Positions 18,137 to 26,445 of a DNA stretch of 64,000 nucleotides are shown here, piece by piece (the stretch's first letter is position 1; every line of letters starts with the position of its first letter). Under the pieces are notes generated by a model. That model worked only from the letters and a program-made list of their open reading frames with translations, was not told where the DNA came from and ran no database searches. Position numbers and translations under genes: made by a program. Where the stretch lies: assembly GCF_003584565.2 (NCBI RefSeq), contig NZ_CP031010.1:1550001-1614000 (forward strand), written 5' to 3'. The DNA is from Alteromonas sp. RKMC-009 (GTDB taxonomy: Bacteria; Pseudomonadota; Gammaproteobacteria; Enterobacterales; Alteromonadaceae).

Positions 18137-19154
18137 GTTCGTACTTTTCCCTGCTTGGGTCGATAAAGCGATTAAACAAATCAATCATAATAGTGAAACT
18201 GATCACCACTGTAGCTACTGCCAGCATACCAACACGCAGTGCCGGATAATCGCGCTGGTAAATGGCCTGAATCAGCCAGTTGCCAATACCCGGCCAGGAA
18301 AACAAGGTTTCAACAATCATGGCATTGGTGATGAGCGTTGTAATCTGGATCGCCATCAGTGGCAAAATGGGGAGTAAGGCGTTTCTCAGTATATGGCGGA
18401 AAAAGATTTGCCGCTTGGAAAGTCCGCGGGATTCTGCCGCTGCAATGTACGGGCTTTTCAGCACGTCGATCACTGAACGCCTTGTCAGCCGGACCATGGA
18501 GGCGGTGGAAACCAGCGCGATAGATACCGTGGGCAGGAGCAGGTGGATGAGTGCATCGCTGAGTGCCAGGCCGCTGTCCACACTGTCTGCAATGATGATG
18601 TCGATGAGGATAAAGCCGGTTTGCGGAGGCACATCAAATAACAAGCTCACACGCCCTGATAACGGCACCACACCAAGATTCAGACTGAAAAACAAAATGA
18701 AAACCAGCGCTATCCAGAATACCGGAAATGAGTAACTGACCATACTGGCCGAATTAATCAGGTAATCCCGTTTGGTGTAACTGCGTAACCCCGCATAACA
18801 GCCAAGAGGCACACCCACAAAAATAGCGATAAAAAGTGCATAGGCACTGAGCTCTATTGTGGCGGGCATGGCGATACCGATTTCCTGCCTTAACGGCAGA
18901 CCGGATATAAAACTATACCCCCAGTTCCCCTGAAGCAGTTGCTGCACATAATAGATAAATTGAAACAGATAGGGTTTATCGAGCTGAAACTGGCGGATGA
19001 GTGCAGCACGCTGTGCCTCATTTTGCGGCGTGATTCCTGTCAGATTCACCAGTACGTCGCCGGGAAACAAATAAGCAAGGGCGAAGGACAATGCCGCCAG
19101 CACGAGCATAGTGGTTATAAACAGGGTCGCATAGCGGATCAGAATTTGTATCAC
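18123..19154 (-). CDS. sapB: Peptide ABC transporter permease SapB
   Basis: 343-residue DppB-type permease with six predicted TM helices, the N-terminal LVNLTGITPQNEAQRAALIRQ segment characteristic of the subfamily, and the cytoplasmic EAA loop around AAESRGLSKRQIFFRHILRN. The start overlaps the sapA stop by 4 nt. Confidence 0.93.
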   Translation of the reverse strand: MIQILIRYATLFITTMLVLAALSFALAYLFPGDVLVNLTGITPQNEAQRAALIRQFQLDKPYLFQFIYYVQQLLQGNWGYSFISGLPLRQEIGIAMPATIELSAYALFIAIFVGVPLGCYAGLRSYTKRDYLINSASMVSYSFPVFWIALVFILFFSLNLGVVPLSGRVSLLFDVPPQTGFILIDIIIADSVDSGLALSDALIHLLLPTVSIALVSTASMVRLTRRSVIDVLKSPYIAAAESRGLSKRQIFFRHILRNALLPILPLMAIQITTLITNAMIVETLFSWPGIGNWLIQAIYQRDYPALRVGMLAVATVVISFTIMIDLFNRFIDPSREKYERGTV

Positions 19155-20785
19155 AGGGATTTCGTCACTCCGGCAAAACGTACACCACCGTACGGATTAA
19201 TACTCATGCCCTTCAGATTTTTACGGTAAGCCTGATACCGGTAAGCATGAGCAATAGGCACGATGGGTAATTCATCATACAGCAAGCGGTTCACTTCTTC
19301 ATAGATTGCTTTGCGCCGCTCCATATTTTGCGTTTGCAGTGCTTCATTAATCAGTGAATCGTATCGTTCGTTACACCACATTGCGCGATTGGTGCCGGAC
19401 GGGATTGCGCCGCAACTGAGCAAAGGCCGGTAAAAGTTGTCCGGATCACCGTTGTCTGCGGACCAGCCAATCAGCACGCTGTCGTGTAAGCCTTCCCGCA
19501 GATGGCGGCGAAACGTGGTCCAGTCATAAGTGACAATATTCACCTGAATATCCACCGCTGACAAATATCGCTGGATCAGCTCAGCCATCTTGGTGGCATT
19601 CGGGTTGTAAGCGCGCTCCACCGGCATTGCCCAAATTGTCATGGTAAAGCCCGGTTCAATGCCTGCTTCCGTGAGTAATTTTTTTGCCAGTACCGGATTG
19701 TAAGCGGTATCTTCGGCATCACTCTGGAAAGCCCAGCTGGCAGTAGGAAGCAGGGTTTTTGCCCGTGTGGCACTGTCAAAGTACACAGCTTCAAGGAGGG
19801 TATTCTTGTCGATAGCCAGTGCCAACGCTTTACGCACGTCCGGATTGTCGAATGGAGGACGGTTGGTATTGAACGCCCAGAAACCGATGTTCAGACCGGG
19901 TTTTTCAGATAACTCAAGCTCTTCACGGTTACGGATCACCTCCAATTCTGTCTGGGCCGGGAAGGCAATAGCATCACACTCTCCGGTGATCAGTTTGGCA
20001 AGCCTGATTGAGCTCTTCGGCGTGATGTCGTAAATCAGGTGTTCCGTGTTTGACTGGCCTTCCGGCAACGACTGTTCACCCCAGTAATGCTCGTTGCGCA
20101 GAAAACGGATATAGTGGTCTTTGCGGTAGCTTTCAAATTTAAAGGGGCCTGTACCAATGGGGTAATAGTCAATCCTTTCCGGCGTGCCACGGCTCAACAG
20201 AAAATCAGCATATTCGGCTGATAAAATAACGGAAAAGTCTGTCGCAAGGTTCGCCAGGAAAGAGCTGTCACGCTGTTTTAAGGTGATCTCAATCCGGTAG
20301 CCATTGATGCGCTTCACATCTTCAATATTGGCAGCGATGCCGAGACTTTCGAAATAAGGGTAGCGTCCACCGGACACGCGGTGATATGGATTGGCTTCCA
20401 GCCGCCAGCGGTTGATGCTGAAAATGACGTCGTCGGCGTTAAAGCTCCGGGTCGGGGTAAAGTAAGGCGTGGTGTGAAATTCCACATCTTTATTTAACTG
20501 AAATGTATAGGTAAGTCCGTCATCCGATACCAGCCAGCTGCTGGCCAGGTTTGGCACAATCTGACCGGTTTCAGGATCGAAATCCATAAGCCGGTCGTAA
20601 ACCTGGTGGGCGGTGGCATCGGCGGTGGTGCTTGATGTATCGGTTTGCGGGTTAAAATTCACCGGATTGCTTTCAGAACAGTAGATGATACCAGACTGGT
20701 AAAAAGCAACCTGCTCTGATTTATCGCAGGCCTGAAGCCCTGTCAGCGCGACCAGTATAGTTGCCCACCGAAAACCCCGTCGCAC
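19151..20785 (-). CDS. sapA: Peptide-binding lipoprotein SapA
   Basis: 544-residue solute-binding protein of the SBP_bac_5 family, the periplasmic receptor of the Sap importer. A signal peptide with lipobox LTGLQAC (Cys20) suggests lipid anchoring, unlike soluble E. coli SapA. The family signature region lies near NPVNFNPQTDTSSTTADATAHQVYDRL. It starts 2 nt after the pspF stop, so it is probably read through from pspF. Confidence 0.92.
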   Translation of the reverse strand: MRRGFRWATILVALTGLQACDKSEQVAFYQSGIIYCSESNPVNFNPQTDTSSTTADATAHQVYDRLMDFDPETGQIVPNLASSWLVSDDGLTYTFQLNKDVEFHTTPYFTPTRSFNADDVIFSINRWRLEANPYHRVSGGRYPYFESLGIAANIEDVKRINGYRIEITLKQRDSSFLANLATDFSVILSAEYADFLLSRGTPERIDYYPIGTGPFKFESYRKDHYIRFLRNEHYWGEQSLPEGQSNTEHLIYDITPKSSIRLAKLITGECDAIAFPAQTELEVIRNREELELSEKPGLNIGFWAFNTNRPPFDNPDVRKALALAIDKNTLLEAVYFDSATRAKTLLPTASWAFQSDAEDTAYNPVLAKKLLTEAGIEPGFTMTIWAMPVERAYNPNATKMAELIQRYLSAVDIQVNIVTYDWTTFRRHLREGLHDSVLIGWSADNGDPDNFYRPLLSCGAIPSGTNRAMWCNERYDSLINEALQTQNMERRKAIYEEVNRLLYDELPIVPIAHAYRYQAYRKNLKGMSINPYGGVRFAGVTKSL

Positions 20786-20787
20786 CG

Positions 20788-21900
20788 TTATGCCTCCACA
20801 GATTCCGCTGAAGAATCCAGTAAATTGTATTTCTTTAAATAGCCTCTGAGCTGATGATAAGTCAGACTCAACTTTTCTGCAGTCTTTTTCTGATTAAACT
20901 GACTGTCTTCAAGTGCTTGCCTGATCATATCAATTTCAAATTGCTGGGAGCGTTCTTTCAGATCCAACGGATAAACCGGAGCTTGCGCAGCCTCGGGCAC
21001 CGGCGTAAATACAGCGTCGTTGGGAGGCGGGGGGAGATCAGGTTGAATGCCGTTGATTTCTGATGCCGGCGGGGGAGCGGTAATTCTGTCCTGAGTCTTA
21101 ATACGGCCTTTTGGTCTGAAGGGGGATTCAAACGGGTCAAGAATGATTTCGTGGACAGGCAGGTGAGGGTTATTGCAGCGGTACACGGCCCTTTCCACCA
21201 CGTTTTTGAGCTCACGAATGTTACCCGGCCAGTGATAATCGAGTAAGGTGCGGCGGGCTTTCTCTGTAAAACCACTGAATAATTCCATATCCAGCTCCCT
21301 TGCCATATTAATGGCAAAGTTTTCAGCCAGTAACAGAATATCTTCTTTCCGTTCTCTCAGCGGTGGAATGGTAATAACGTCAAATGCCAGTCTGTCGAGT
21401 AAATCGGCGCGGAATTCGCCGCTTTCCGCCAGTGCAGGTAAATCTTCATTGGTTGCTGCTATCAGACGCACGTCGGTTTTAAGGGTTTTAGTACCGCCCA
21501 CACGTTCAAATTCACCGTACTCAATGACCCGGAGTAATTTTTCCTGAATCAGACCTGAGGTATTCGCTAACTCATCCAGAAACAAGGTGCCGTTATTGGC
21601 GACTTCAAAACGGCCCTCACGGCGTTTGGCTGCACCGGTAAATGCCCCCGCTTCATAACCGAAGAGTTCACTTTCGAGCAGATTTTCATTCAGCGCGGCA
21701 CAATTCAGCTTAATGTAATTTTGATCCCAGCGCTGAGACAGAAAGTGCAGACGGGCGGCAATAAGTTCTTTACCCGTCCCCCGTTCTCCGATAACCAGCA
21801 CCGGCTTGTTCAGTGGTGCGATTTGGGAAATTTGTTCCAGTGTTTCCAGAAAGCTGTTGGCCTGACCCAGCAAGTTATCCTGTTGGCGAAATCTACTCAT
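20788..21900 (-). CDS. pspF: Phage-shock operon activator PspF
   Basis: 370-residue sigma54 activator without a receiver domain. The AAA+ core begins near residue 5, with Walker A GERGTGKE at 38-45, the sigma54 loop GAFTGA intact at 85-90, and a C-terminal Fis-type HTH (KKTAEKLSLTYHQLRGYLKKY). It is longer than E. coli PspF (325) because of a Pro-rich linker around 255-305. PspA normally inhibits it; it drives the divergent pspABC. It heads the sap genes with 2 nt spacing. Confidence 0.94.
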   Translation of the reverse strand: MSRFRQQDNLLGQANSFLETLEQISQIAPLNKPVLVIGERGTGKELIAARLHFLSQRWDQNYIKLNCAALNENLLESELFGYEAGAFTGAAKRREGRFEVANNGTLFLDELANTSGLIQEKLLRVIEYGEFERVGGTKTLKTDVRLIAATNEDLPALAESGEFRADLLDRLAFDVITIPPLRERKEDILLLAENFAINMARELDMELFSGFTEKARRTLLDYHWPGNIRELKNVVERAVYRCNNPHLPVHEIILDPFESPFRPKGRIKTQDRITAPPPASEINGIQPDLPPPPNDAVFTPVPEAAQAPVYPLDLKERSQQFEIDMIRQALEDSQFNQKKTAEKLSLTYHQLRGYLKKYNLLDSSAESVEA

Positions 21901-22024
21901 TTAGTCCCTCAATTGTTAGTCATTTAGACCAATAATTAGTGTAGATGAAAAACTTCGCAGAATCGAACATTAATTTAATTCAGAAAAAATGAATAAATTC
22001 AGTGGATTAAAAAGTATTGGCTAG

Positions 22025-22041
22025 TTGGCAAGCATATTGAA
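22025..22041 (+). promoter_or_regulatory. Sigma54 promoter of pspABC
   Basis: TTGGCAAGCATATTGAA matches the -24/-12 consensus TTGGCACG-N4-TTGCA, with GG and the -12 element correctly spaced. It lies 87 nt before the pspA start, and the PspF gene is divergent next door. Confidence 0.8.
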
Positions 22042-22127
22042 TAGCTTAAGACAGAGATGCGTATTAACTACGAGCATTAAAATCCATGCACTTTTGCATG
22101 ATTCCATACGAGCTGGAGGTAATGAAT

Positions 22128-22799
22128 ATGGGTATCTTCTCGCGTTTCACCGACATAGTGAACTCAAATATTAATGCATTGCTGGATAAAGCTGAAGATC
22201 CGGAAAAAATGGTTCGTCTGATTATTCAGGAAATGGAAGACACACTGGTTGAGGTGCGTTCAGCATCTGCGAAAACCATCGCCAGTAAAAAGGAAATTAC
22301 TGCACAAATCAGTAAATACGAAGCCGATGCACAGGACTGGCAGGCCAAAGCGGAACTGGCTTTAAGTAAGGACAGAGAAGATCTGGCACGTGCAGCATTA
22401 CAGGAACGTAAGAAAGCTGCAGAAGCTGCCGTTGCTCTGGGTAAAGAGCTGGCGGTAGTGGAAGAGCAGATTTCGAAACTGCAGGATGAGGTTGGACAGT
22501 TACAGGATAAGCTGGCCGATGCAAAAGCCCGTCAAAAAGCGATTATTATGCGCCAGAAAACGGCAAGTTCACGTTTAGAAGTGAAACGTACGCTGGATAG
22601 CAGTAAAGTTGATGCTGCTATGGGCCGGTTTGAGCAATATGAGCGCAAAATCGACGACCTGGAGTCTCAGGTAGAAGCGTACGACTTAGGTAAGAAAACG
22701 CTGAATGATGAATTTGCCGAGCTGGAAGCCGGCGATAAAATCGACGAAGAATTAGCAGCGTTAAAAGCTAAAATAAAAGAAAATAAAAGCGCAGAATAA
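22128..22799 (+). CDS. pspA: Phage shock protein A (IM30/Vipp1 family)
   Basis: 223-residue coiled-coil membrane-stress effector (E. coli 222). It begins MGIFSRFTDIVNSNINALLDKAEDPEKM, with the amphipathic membrane-binding helix first, and continues as long heptad-repeat helices rich in Lys/Glu/Ala. It binds PspF when unstressed and forms membrane-stabilising assemblies under stress. ATG 22128 is chosen over 22122 because GGAGG lies 8 nt upstream and the family starts at MGIF. Confidence 0.96.
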   Translation: MGIFSRFTDIVNSNINALLDKAEDPEKMVRLIIQEMEDTLVEVRSASAKTIASKKEITAQISKYEADAQDWQAKAELALSKDREDLARAALQERKKAAEAAVALGKELAVVEEQISKLQDEVGQLQDKLADAKARQKAIIMRQKTASSRLEVKRTLDSSKVDAAMGRFEQYERKIDDLESQVEAYDLGKKTLNDEFAELEAGDKIDEELAALKAKIKENKSAE

Positions 22800-22887
22800 T
22801 GCGCGCCCGGTGGCGGTTTCCTAGCTCACAGGAAGCCGGACAAGCGGCTTTGTGGGCAGTTCTCACTAGAAATCGGAGGTTATGGTT

Positions 22888-23127
22888 ATGGACGAGGGAA
22901 TACTGGCACTGCTATTGGTACCCTTATTTTTGTTTTTGATATTTGTCGCACCCATCTGGCTTATTCTGCACTATCGCAGTAAGAAGCAAGTCAATCAGGG
23001 GTTAAGCGCAGAAGAGTTCGCAACGATCAATGAACTCGCGGAAAAGGCTGAAAAAATGTCTGACCGCATCAAAACATTGGAAGCCATTCTTGATAGTGAA
23101 GCGCCTCAGTGGAGAGACAGAGCATGA
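22888..23127 (+). CDS. pspB: Phage shock protein B
   Basis: 79-residue small inner-membrane protein: one N-terminal TM helix (about 5-27) ending APIWLILHYR, the PspB signature, and a cytoplasmic helix (EEFATINELAEKAEKMSDRIKTLE). With PspC it senses envelope stress and recruits PspA. ATG 22888 has GGAGG 8 nt upstream; ATG 22882 is an alternative. Overlaps pspC by 4 nt. Confidence 0.94.
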   Translation: MDEGILALLLVPLFLFLIFVAPIWLILHYRSKKQVNQGLSAEEFATINELAEKAEKMSDRIKTLEAILDSEAPQWRDRA

Positions 23128-23585
23128 ACCGTCAATTCTACCGTGACACCGAAAATGCCAGAATTGCAGGGGTATGCAGTGGTATAGCAGACTATTTCGG
23201 GTTGGAAAGGTGGCTTGTCAGAATTCTGGTTGTGTCTGCTTTTTTCCTGCTGGCCGGTACCTTCGTGTTCATCGGCTACATTGCCTGCTGGTTTATTCTG
23301 GAACCGAAACCTGCCAATGTTTCTGCTCAACAGGATGATCCGTTAAGCCGGTTTAAAGGACATCAGGGTAAAGGCTGGACAAACAGCAGTACCGGCGCAC
23401 AGCAGCACGAGCAATCCGGCAAAGTGTCGGTAAAGACGAAAGTCTGGCAGGCCGGTGAGCCACCGAAGCAGGCAGTGCATGATATCGCCTCGAGGTTCAA
23501 AGAATCAGAATTGCGTCTGCGCAAAATGGAAAAATATGTAACCTCCAGAGAGTTTCAGTTAAACCGTGAAATCAGCCAGCTCTGA
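23124..23585 (+). CDS. pspC: Phage shock protein C
   Basis: 153 residues from ATG 23124 in an ATGA overlap with pspB. The PspC domain occupies the first 70 residues: ARIAGVCSGIADYFGLERWLVRIL, then a TM helix. The C-terminal half (Gln/Ser-rich linker and a helical end, ASRFKESELRLRKMEKYV) is longer than in E. coli PspC (119). Signals membrane stress to PspA with PspB. Operon end. Confidence 0.94.
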   Translation: MNRQFYRDTENARIAGVCSGIADYFGLERWLVRILVVSAFFLLAGTFVFIGYIACWFILEPKPANVSAQQDDPLSRFKGHQGKGWTNSSTGAQQHEQSGKVSVKTKVWQAGEPPKQAVHDIASRFKESELRLRKMEKYVTSREFQLNREISQL

Positions 23586-23632
23586 ATAAAGTGACGGCAG
23601 AAGCAGACCGGTAGTTAAAGAACTCAAATGAG

Positions 23633-23667
23633 GGCCGGTGACACATCAGTGTCACCGGCCTTCTTAT
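23633..23667 (+). terminator. Terminator of pspABC
   Basis: GGCCGGTGACAC, loop ATCA, GTGTCACCGGCC, then TTCTTATTT; a perfect 12-bp stem, 47 nt after pspC. Confidence 0.85.
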
Positions 23668-23700
23668 TTACTTTCACTAATTCAATGGCTTATATTAATT

Positions 23701-23718
23701 TGTAAAATTAATGTTACA
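23701..23718. promoter_or_regulatory. TyrR box upstream of phhA
   Basis: TGTAAA-N6-GTTACA deviates at one position from the TyrR consensus TGTAAA-N6-TTTACA and keeps the invariant G and C 14 bp apart. It is 89 nt before the phhA start, and a TyrR homologue is encoded just downstream of phhA. Confidence 0.7.
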
Positions 23719-23720
23719 TG

Positions 23721-23753
23721 GGAAGTCTCAGGCTGAATCAGCCTGAGACTTCC
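23721..23753. repeat. Perfect 14-bp inverted repeat upstream of phhA
   Basis: GGAAGTCTCAGGCT (23721-23734), a 5-nt loop and its exact complement (23740-23753). No T run follows in either direction, so it is not a standard terminator. It begins 3 nt after the TyrR box and ends 53 nt before phhA. Confidence 0.7.
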
Positions 23754-23806
23754 ACAGTGTCATAAATTCCTTAGACTAAAATGAGTAACAGCAATTAAGG
23801 TTTTTT

Positions 23807-24607
23807 ATGGCGAAGTCATCTGCTTATCAGTCCAGACAACCGGACGAAAACGGTGTGATCTCCTGGTCCGGAGAAGAAAACAAGATTTGGTCTGAGCTTT
23901 ATCAACGTCAGGATTCGTTATTACAGGGCAGAGCCTGTAAACAGTATATGGACGGGCTGGCACTACTGGACCTGCCAGCGCACCGCATACCACAATTAGG
24001 TGAGATTGACCGGATCCTGCAAGCAACAACAGGCTGGCAAACCGCGCCGGTACCGGCACTCATAAACTTTTCATCCTTTTTCTCGCTGCTGGCAAATAAG
24101 CAATTTCCGGTGGCAACTTTTATCAGAAGCAGGGAAGAATTCGATTACCTGCAGGAACCGGACATTTTTCACGAGGTCTTCGGCCATTGCCCGCTGTTAA
24201 CCAATCCTTCTTTTGCGCATTTTACCCATACCTACGGCAAGCTGGGTCTGGATGCGTCGAAAGAAGAACGTATCTATCTGGCCCGCCTGTACTGGTTTAC
24301 CGTTGAATTTGGTCTGGTAAAAACCCCCGCCGGGCAGCGTATTTATGGCGGCGGTATTTTGTCATCGCCGGGTGAAACCCGTTATGCGCTGGAAAGTGAT
24401 GCCCCTGTGAAAGTGCCTATGAATGCGCTGGATGCCCTGCGTACACCTTACCGCATCGATATTATGCAGCCGCTGTATTATGAGTTGTCCGATTTCGATG
24501 ATCTTTTTACCCTGGCTGAAAGCGACATCATGCATTTAGTGCGTCAGGCCATGCGGCTTGGCCTCTATGACCCCCTGTTTGAACCTGCGCCCAGACGGGT
24601 GAGTTAA
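23807..24607 (+). CDS. phhA: Phenylalanine 4-monooxygenase
   Basis: Converts phenylalanine to tyrosine with tetrahydropterin, Fe(II) and O2. The 266-residue length suits the single-domain bacterial type without an ACT regulatory domain. The iron ligands are visible: H122 and H127 in FHEVFGHCP and E167 in TVEFGL. RBS AAGG is 7 nt upstream. No phhB (pterin carbinolamine dehydratase) adjoins it, unlike in Pseudomonas. Probably activated by TyrR through the box at 23701. Confidence 0.97.
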   Translation: MAKSSAYQSRQPDENGVISWSGEENKIWSELYQRQDSLLQGRACKQYMDGLALLDLPAHRIPQLGEIDRILQATTGWQTAPVPALINFSSFFSLLANKQFPVATFIRSREEFDYLQEPDIFHEVFGHCPLLTNPSFAHFTHTYGKLGLDASKEERIYLARLYWFTVEFGLVKTPAGQRIYGGGILSSPGETRYALESDAPVKVPMNALDALRTPYRIDIMQPLYYELSDFDDLFTLAESDIMHLVRQAMRLGLYDPLFEPAPRRVS

Positions 24608-24647
24608 ACAAATTTAAGCGTTCCAATGTTAGTATTTTGTGATATCC

Positions 24648-24665
24648 TGTAAATATATATTTACA
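24648..24665. promoter_or_regulatory. Perfect TyrR box upstream of tyrR
   Basis: TGTAAATATATATTTACA is an exact TGTAAA-N6-TTTACA palindrome, 19 nt before the tyrR start codon. A site this close to the start should block RNA polymerase, implying autorepression. Confidence 0.85.
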
Positions 24666-24684
24666 ACAAAAATGATAGAATACT

Positions 24685-26241
24685 ATGCGCTTAGAAATCA
24701 GTTGTCAGGACCGTCTTGGGATCACTCAGGACATCCTGGATATCCTGGTGGCTCATGAAATCGATTTACGGGGCATCGAAATCGATGAAGCGGGCAAAAT
24801 TTTCCTCAATTTCCCTAATCTTGAATTCGAAGATTTTCAGCATCTCATGCCAAAAATCCGGAGGATCAATGGTATTGATGACGTAAAAACCACGCCGTAT
24901 ATGCCCGGCGAGCGGGAGCGGAATCAGCTTTCGGCCATTTTGCGTACTTTACCTGACCCGGTATTTTCCATCGACAACCGCTGTCGTGTCCTTATGTGCA
25001 ATGAAGCGGTGATCAGTGGTCTTGAATTGCCGTTTTCCGATATTGAGTCCACAGAAATCAGTGAGCTGGTTAAGGGGTTTAACTTTAACCGCTGGATGGA
25101 GAGCAAGGACAATGCGGCCACTTCAGTGAAGGTGAAGTTTATCCAGCAGGATTATCTGGCGGATATTTTGCCGGTGATAGTGCCGGATGGTCAGAACAGT
25201 GCCATCTTTGCCGGTGCGGTGGTGATCCTTAAATCAGAAATGCGTCTGGGTCAGCAATTTACGGCTTTCCATCAAACTGAAACGGATTCTTTCGATCACT
25301 TCATTATCCGGTCGCCGGCTATGGCGAAAGTTGTCAACGATGCCAAGCAAATTGCCGATCTTGATGCGCCGGTGCTGATCTTCGGCGAAACCGGTACAGG
25401 GAAGGAAATGATTGCCAAAGCCTGCCATCAGGCAAGCCGGAGAAACAAAGGCGAGTTCCTCGTACTGAATTGCGCTTCGTTACCTGACAGTGTCGCAGAA
25501 TCTGAGTTATTCGGTTATGCCGCCGGCGCATATAATCAACCGGAGGGTAAAGCAGGCTTATTAGAGCTGGCAGCAGGCGGTACAATTTTGCTGGATGAAA
25601 TCGCTGATATGTCTCCGCAGTTGCAGGCTAAGTTGCTTCGCGTACTGGAGCACAACGAATTCAGACGTGTTGGTGATGACAAACCCGTAGCGGTCAACGT
25701 GCGTTTCATCTGCACTACCGGCCGGGATCTCGGGCAGATGGTGGAAGAGGGCGTGTTCCGCAAAGATTTATACTATCGCCTGAATGTACTGAGCCTGGTC
25801 ATGCCGTCATTAAAGGAACGCAGACCGGACATATTGCCACTGGCCGAAGCATTCATTATGCAACACAGCAGTAAACTGGGACGCCGGCCGGCCAAGCTGA
25901 GCAAATCCTGTGTGGATTTCCTGCAGCAGTACCCCTGGCCGGGAAATGTCAGGCAGTTACAGAACGCCTTATTCCGTGCGCTGTCGTTGCTCGATGGCAA
26001 TGAAATTTCAAAAGAAGATATTCAGTTGCCTTCCTGTGCCCCCAGTGTCACGTACATCGATGAAAACTTTGACGGCACGCTGGATGAAGAGGTGAAGAAG
26101 TTCGAGCGGGATCTGCTTAAACGTTTGTATCCGTCCTACCCGAGTACCCGTCAGCTGGCGAAAAAATTAGGCCTGAGCCATACAGCCATTGCCAACAAGT
26201 TGCGTGAATATGGCATTAATAAAGGTACTGTAAAGTTATAG
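24685..26241 (+). CDS. tyrR: Aromatic amino-acid regulator TyrR/PhhR
   Basis: 518 residues (E. coli TyrR 513). An N-terminal ACT domain (1-70), a PAS domain (about 80-185), an AAA+ module with Walker A GETGTGKE at 234-241, and a C-terminal HTH (RQLAKKLGLSHTAIANKLREYG). The sigma54 contact loop is degenerate, GAYNQP at 281-286 instead of GAFTGA, as in TyrR proteins that act on sigma70 promoters. It senses Tyr/Phe/Trp. Lies within the catabolic genes it most likely controls. Confidence 0.95.
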   Translation: MRLEISCQDRLGITQDILDILVAHEIDLRGIEIDEAGKIFLNFPNLEFEDFQHLMPKIRRINGIDDVKTTPYMPGERERNQLSAILRTLPDPVFSIDNRCRVLMCNEAVISGLELPFSDIESTEISELVKGFNFNRWMESKDNAATSVKVKFIQQDYLADILPVIVPDGQNSAIFAGAVVILKSEMRLGQQFTAFHQTETDSFDHFIIRSPAMAKVVNDAKQIADLDAPVLIFGETGTGKEMIAKACHQASRRNKGEFLVLNCASLPDSVAESELFGYAAGAYNQPEGKAGLLELAAGGTILLDEIADMSPQLQAKLLRVLEHNEFRRVGDDKPVAVNVRFICTTGRDLGQMVEEGVFRKDLYYRLNVLSLVMPSLKERRPDILPLAEAFIMQHSSKLGRRPAKLSKSCVDFLQQYPWPGNVRQLQNALFRALSLLDGNEISKEDIQLPSCAPSVTYIDENFDGTLDEEVKKFERDLLKRLYPSYPSTRQLAKKLGLSHTAIANKLREYGINKGTVKL

Positions 26242-26254
26242 ATACGCTCTGTAC

Positions 26255-26305
26255 TGCCCGCTTTACAAAAATCGCGGGGCAGGGGGCTTCACGGGCGGGC
26301 ATTTT
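26255..26305 (+). terminator. Probable terminator of tyrR
   Basis: TGCCCGC (26255-26261) can pair with GCGGGCA (26295-26301), followed by TTTT. An alternative shorter stem uses the inner GCGGGGCAG. It separates tyrR from hpd. Confidence 0.5.
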
Positions 26306-26445
26306 AATAGTCTCCGCCTGTTGTTCAGTTTTATTTACGGCTTTCCTTAGTCAGACCGTCAATGCTATCCGCAGGCCCTGTCTTTTCTGATTGTTAAATT
26401 TGGTGTTTATTTATCACATAACTTTTACAAGTGTGAGGAAACACC

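Noticed and set aside
26380..26440. TyrR box before hpd
   Set aside because: TGTTAA- and TTTACA-like pieces are present but without the invariant G/C spacing of 14 bp.
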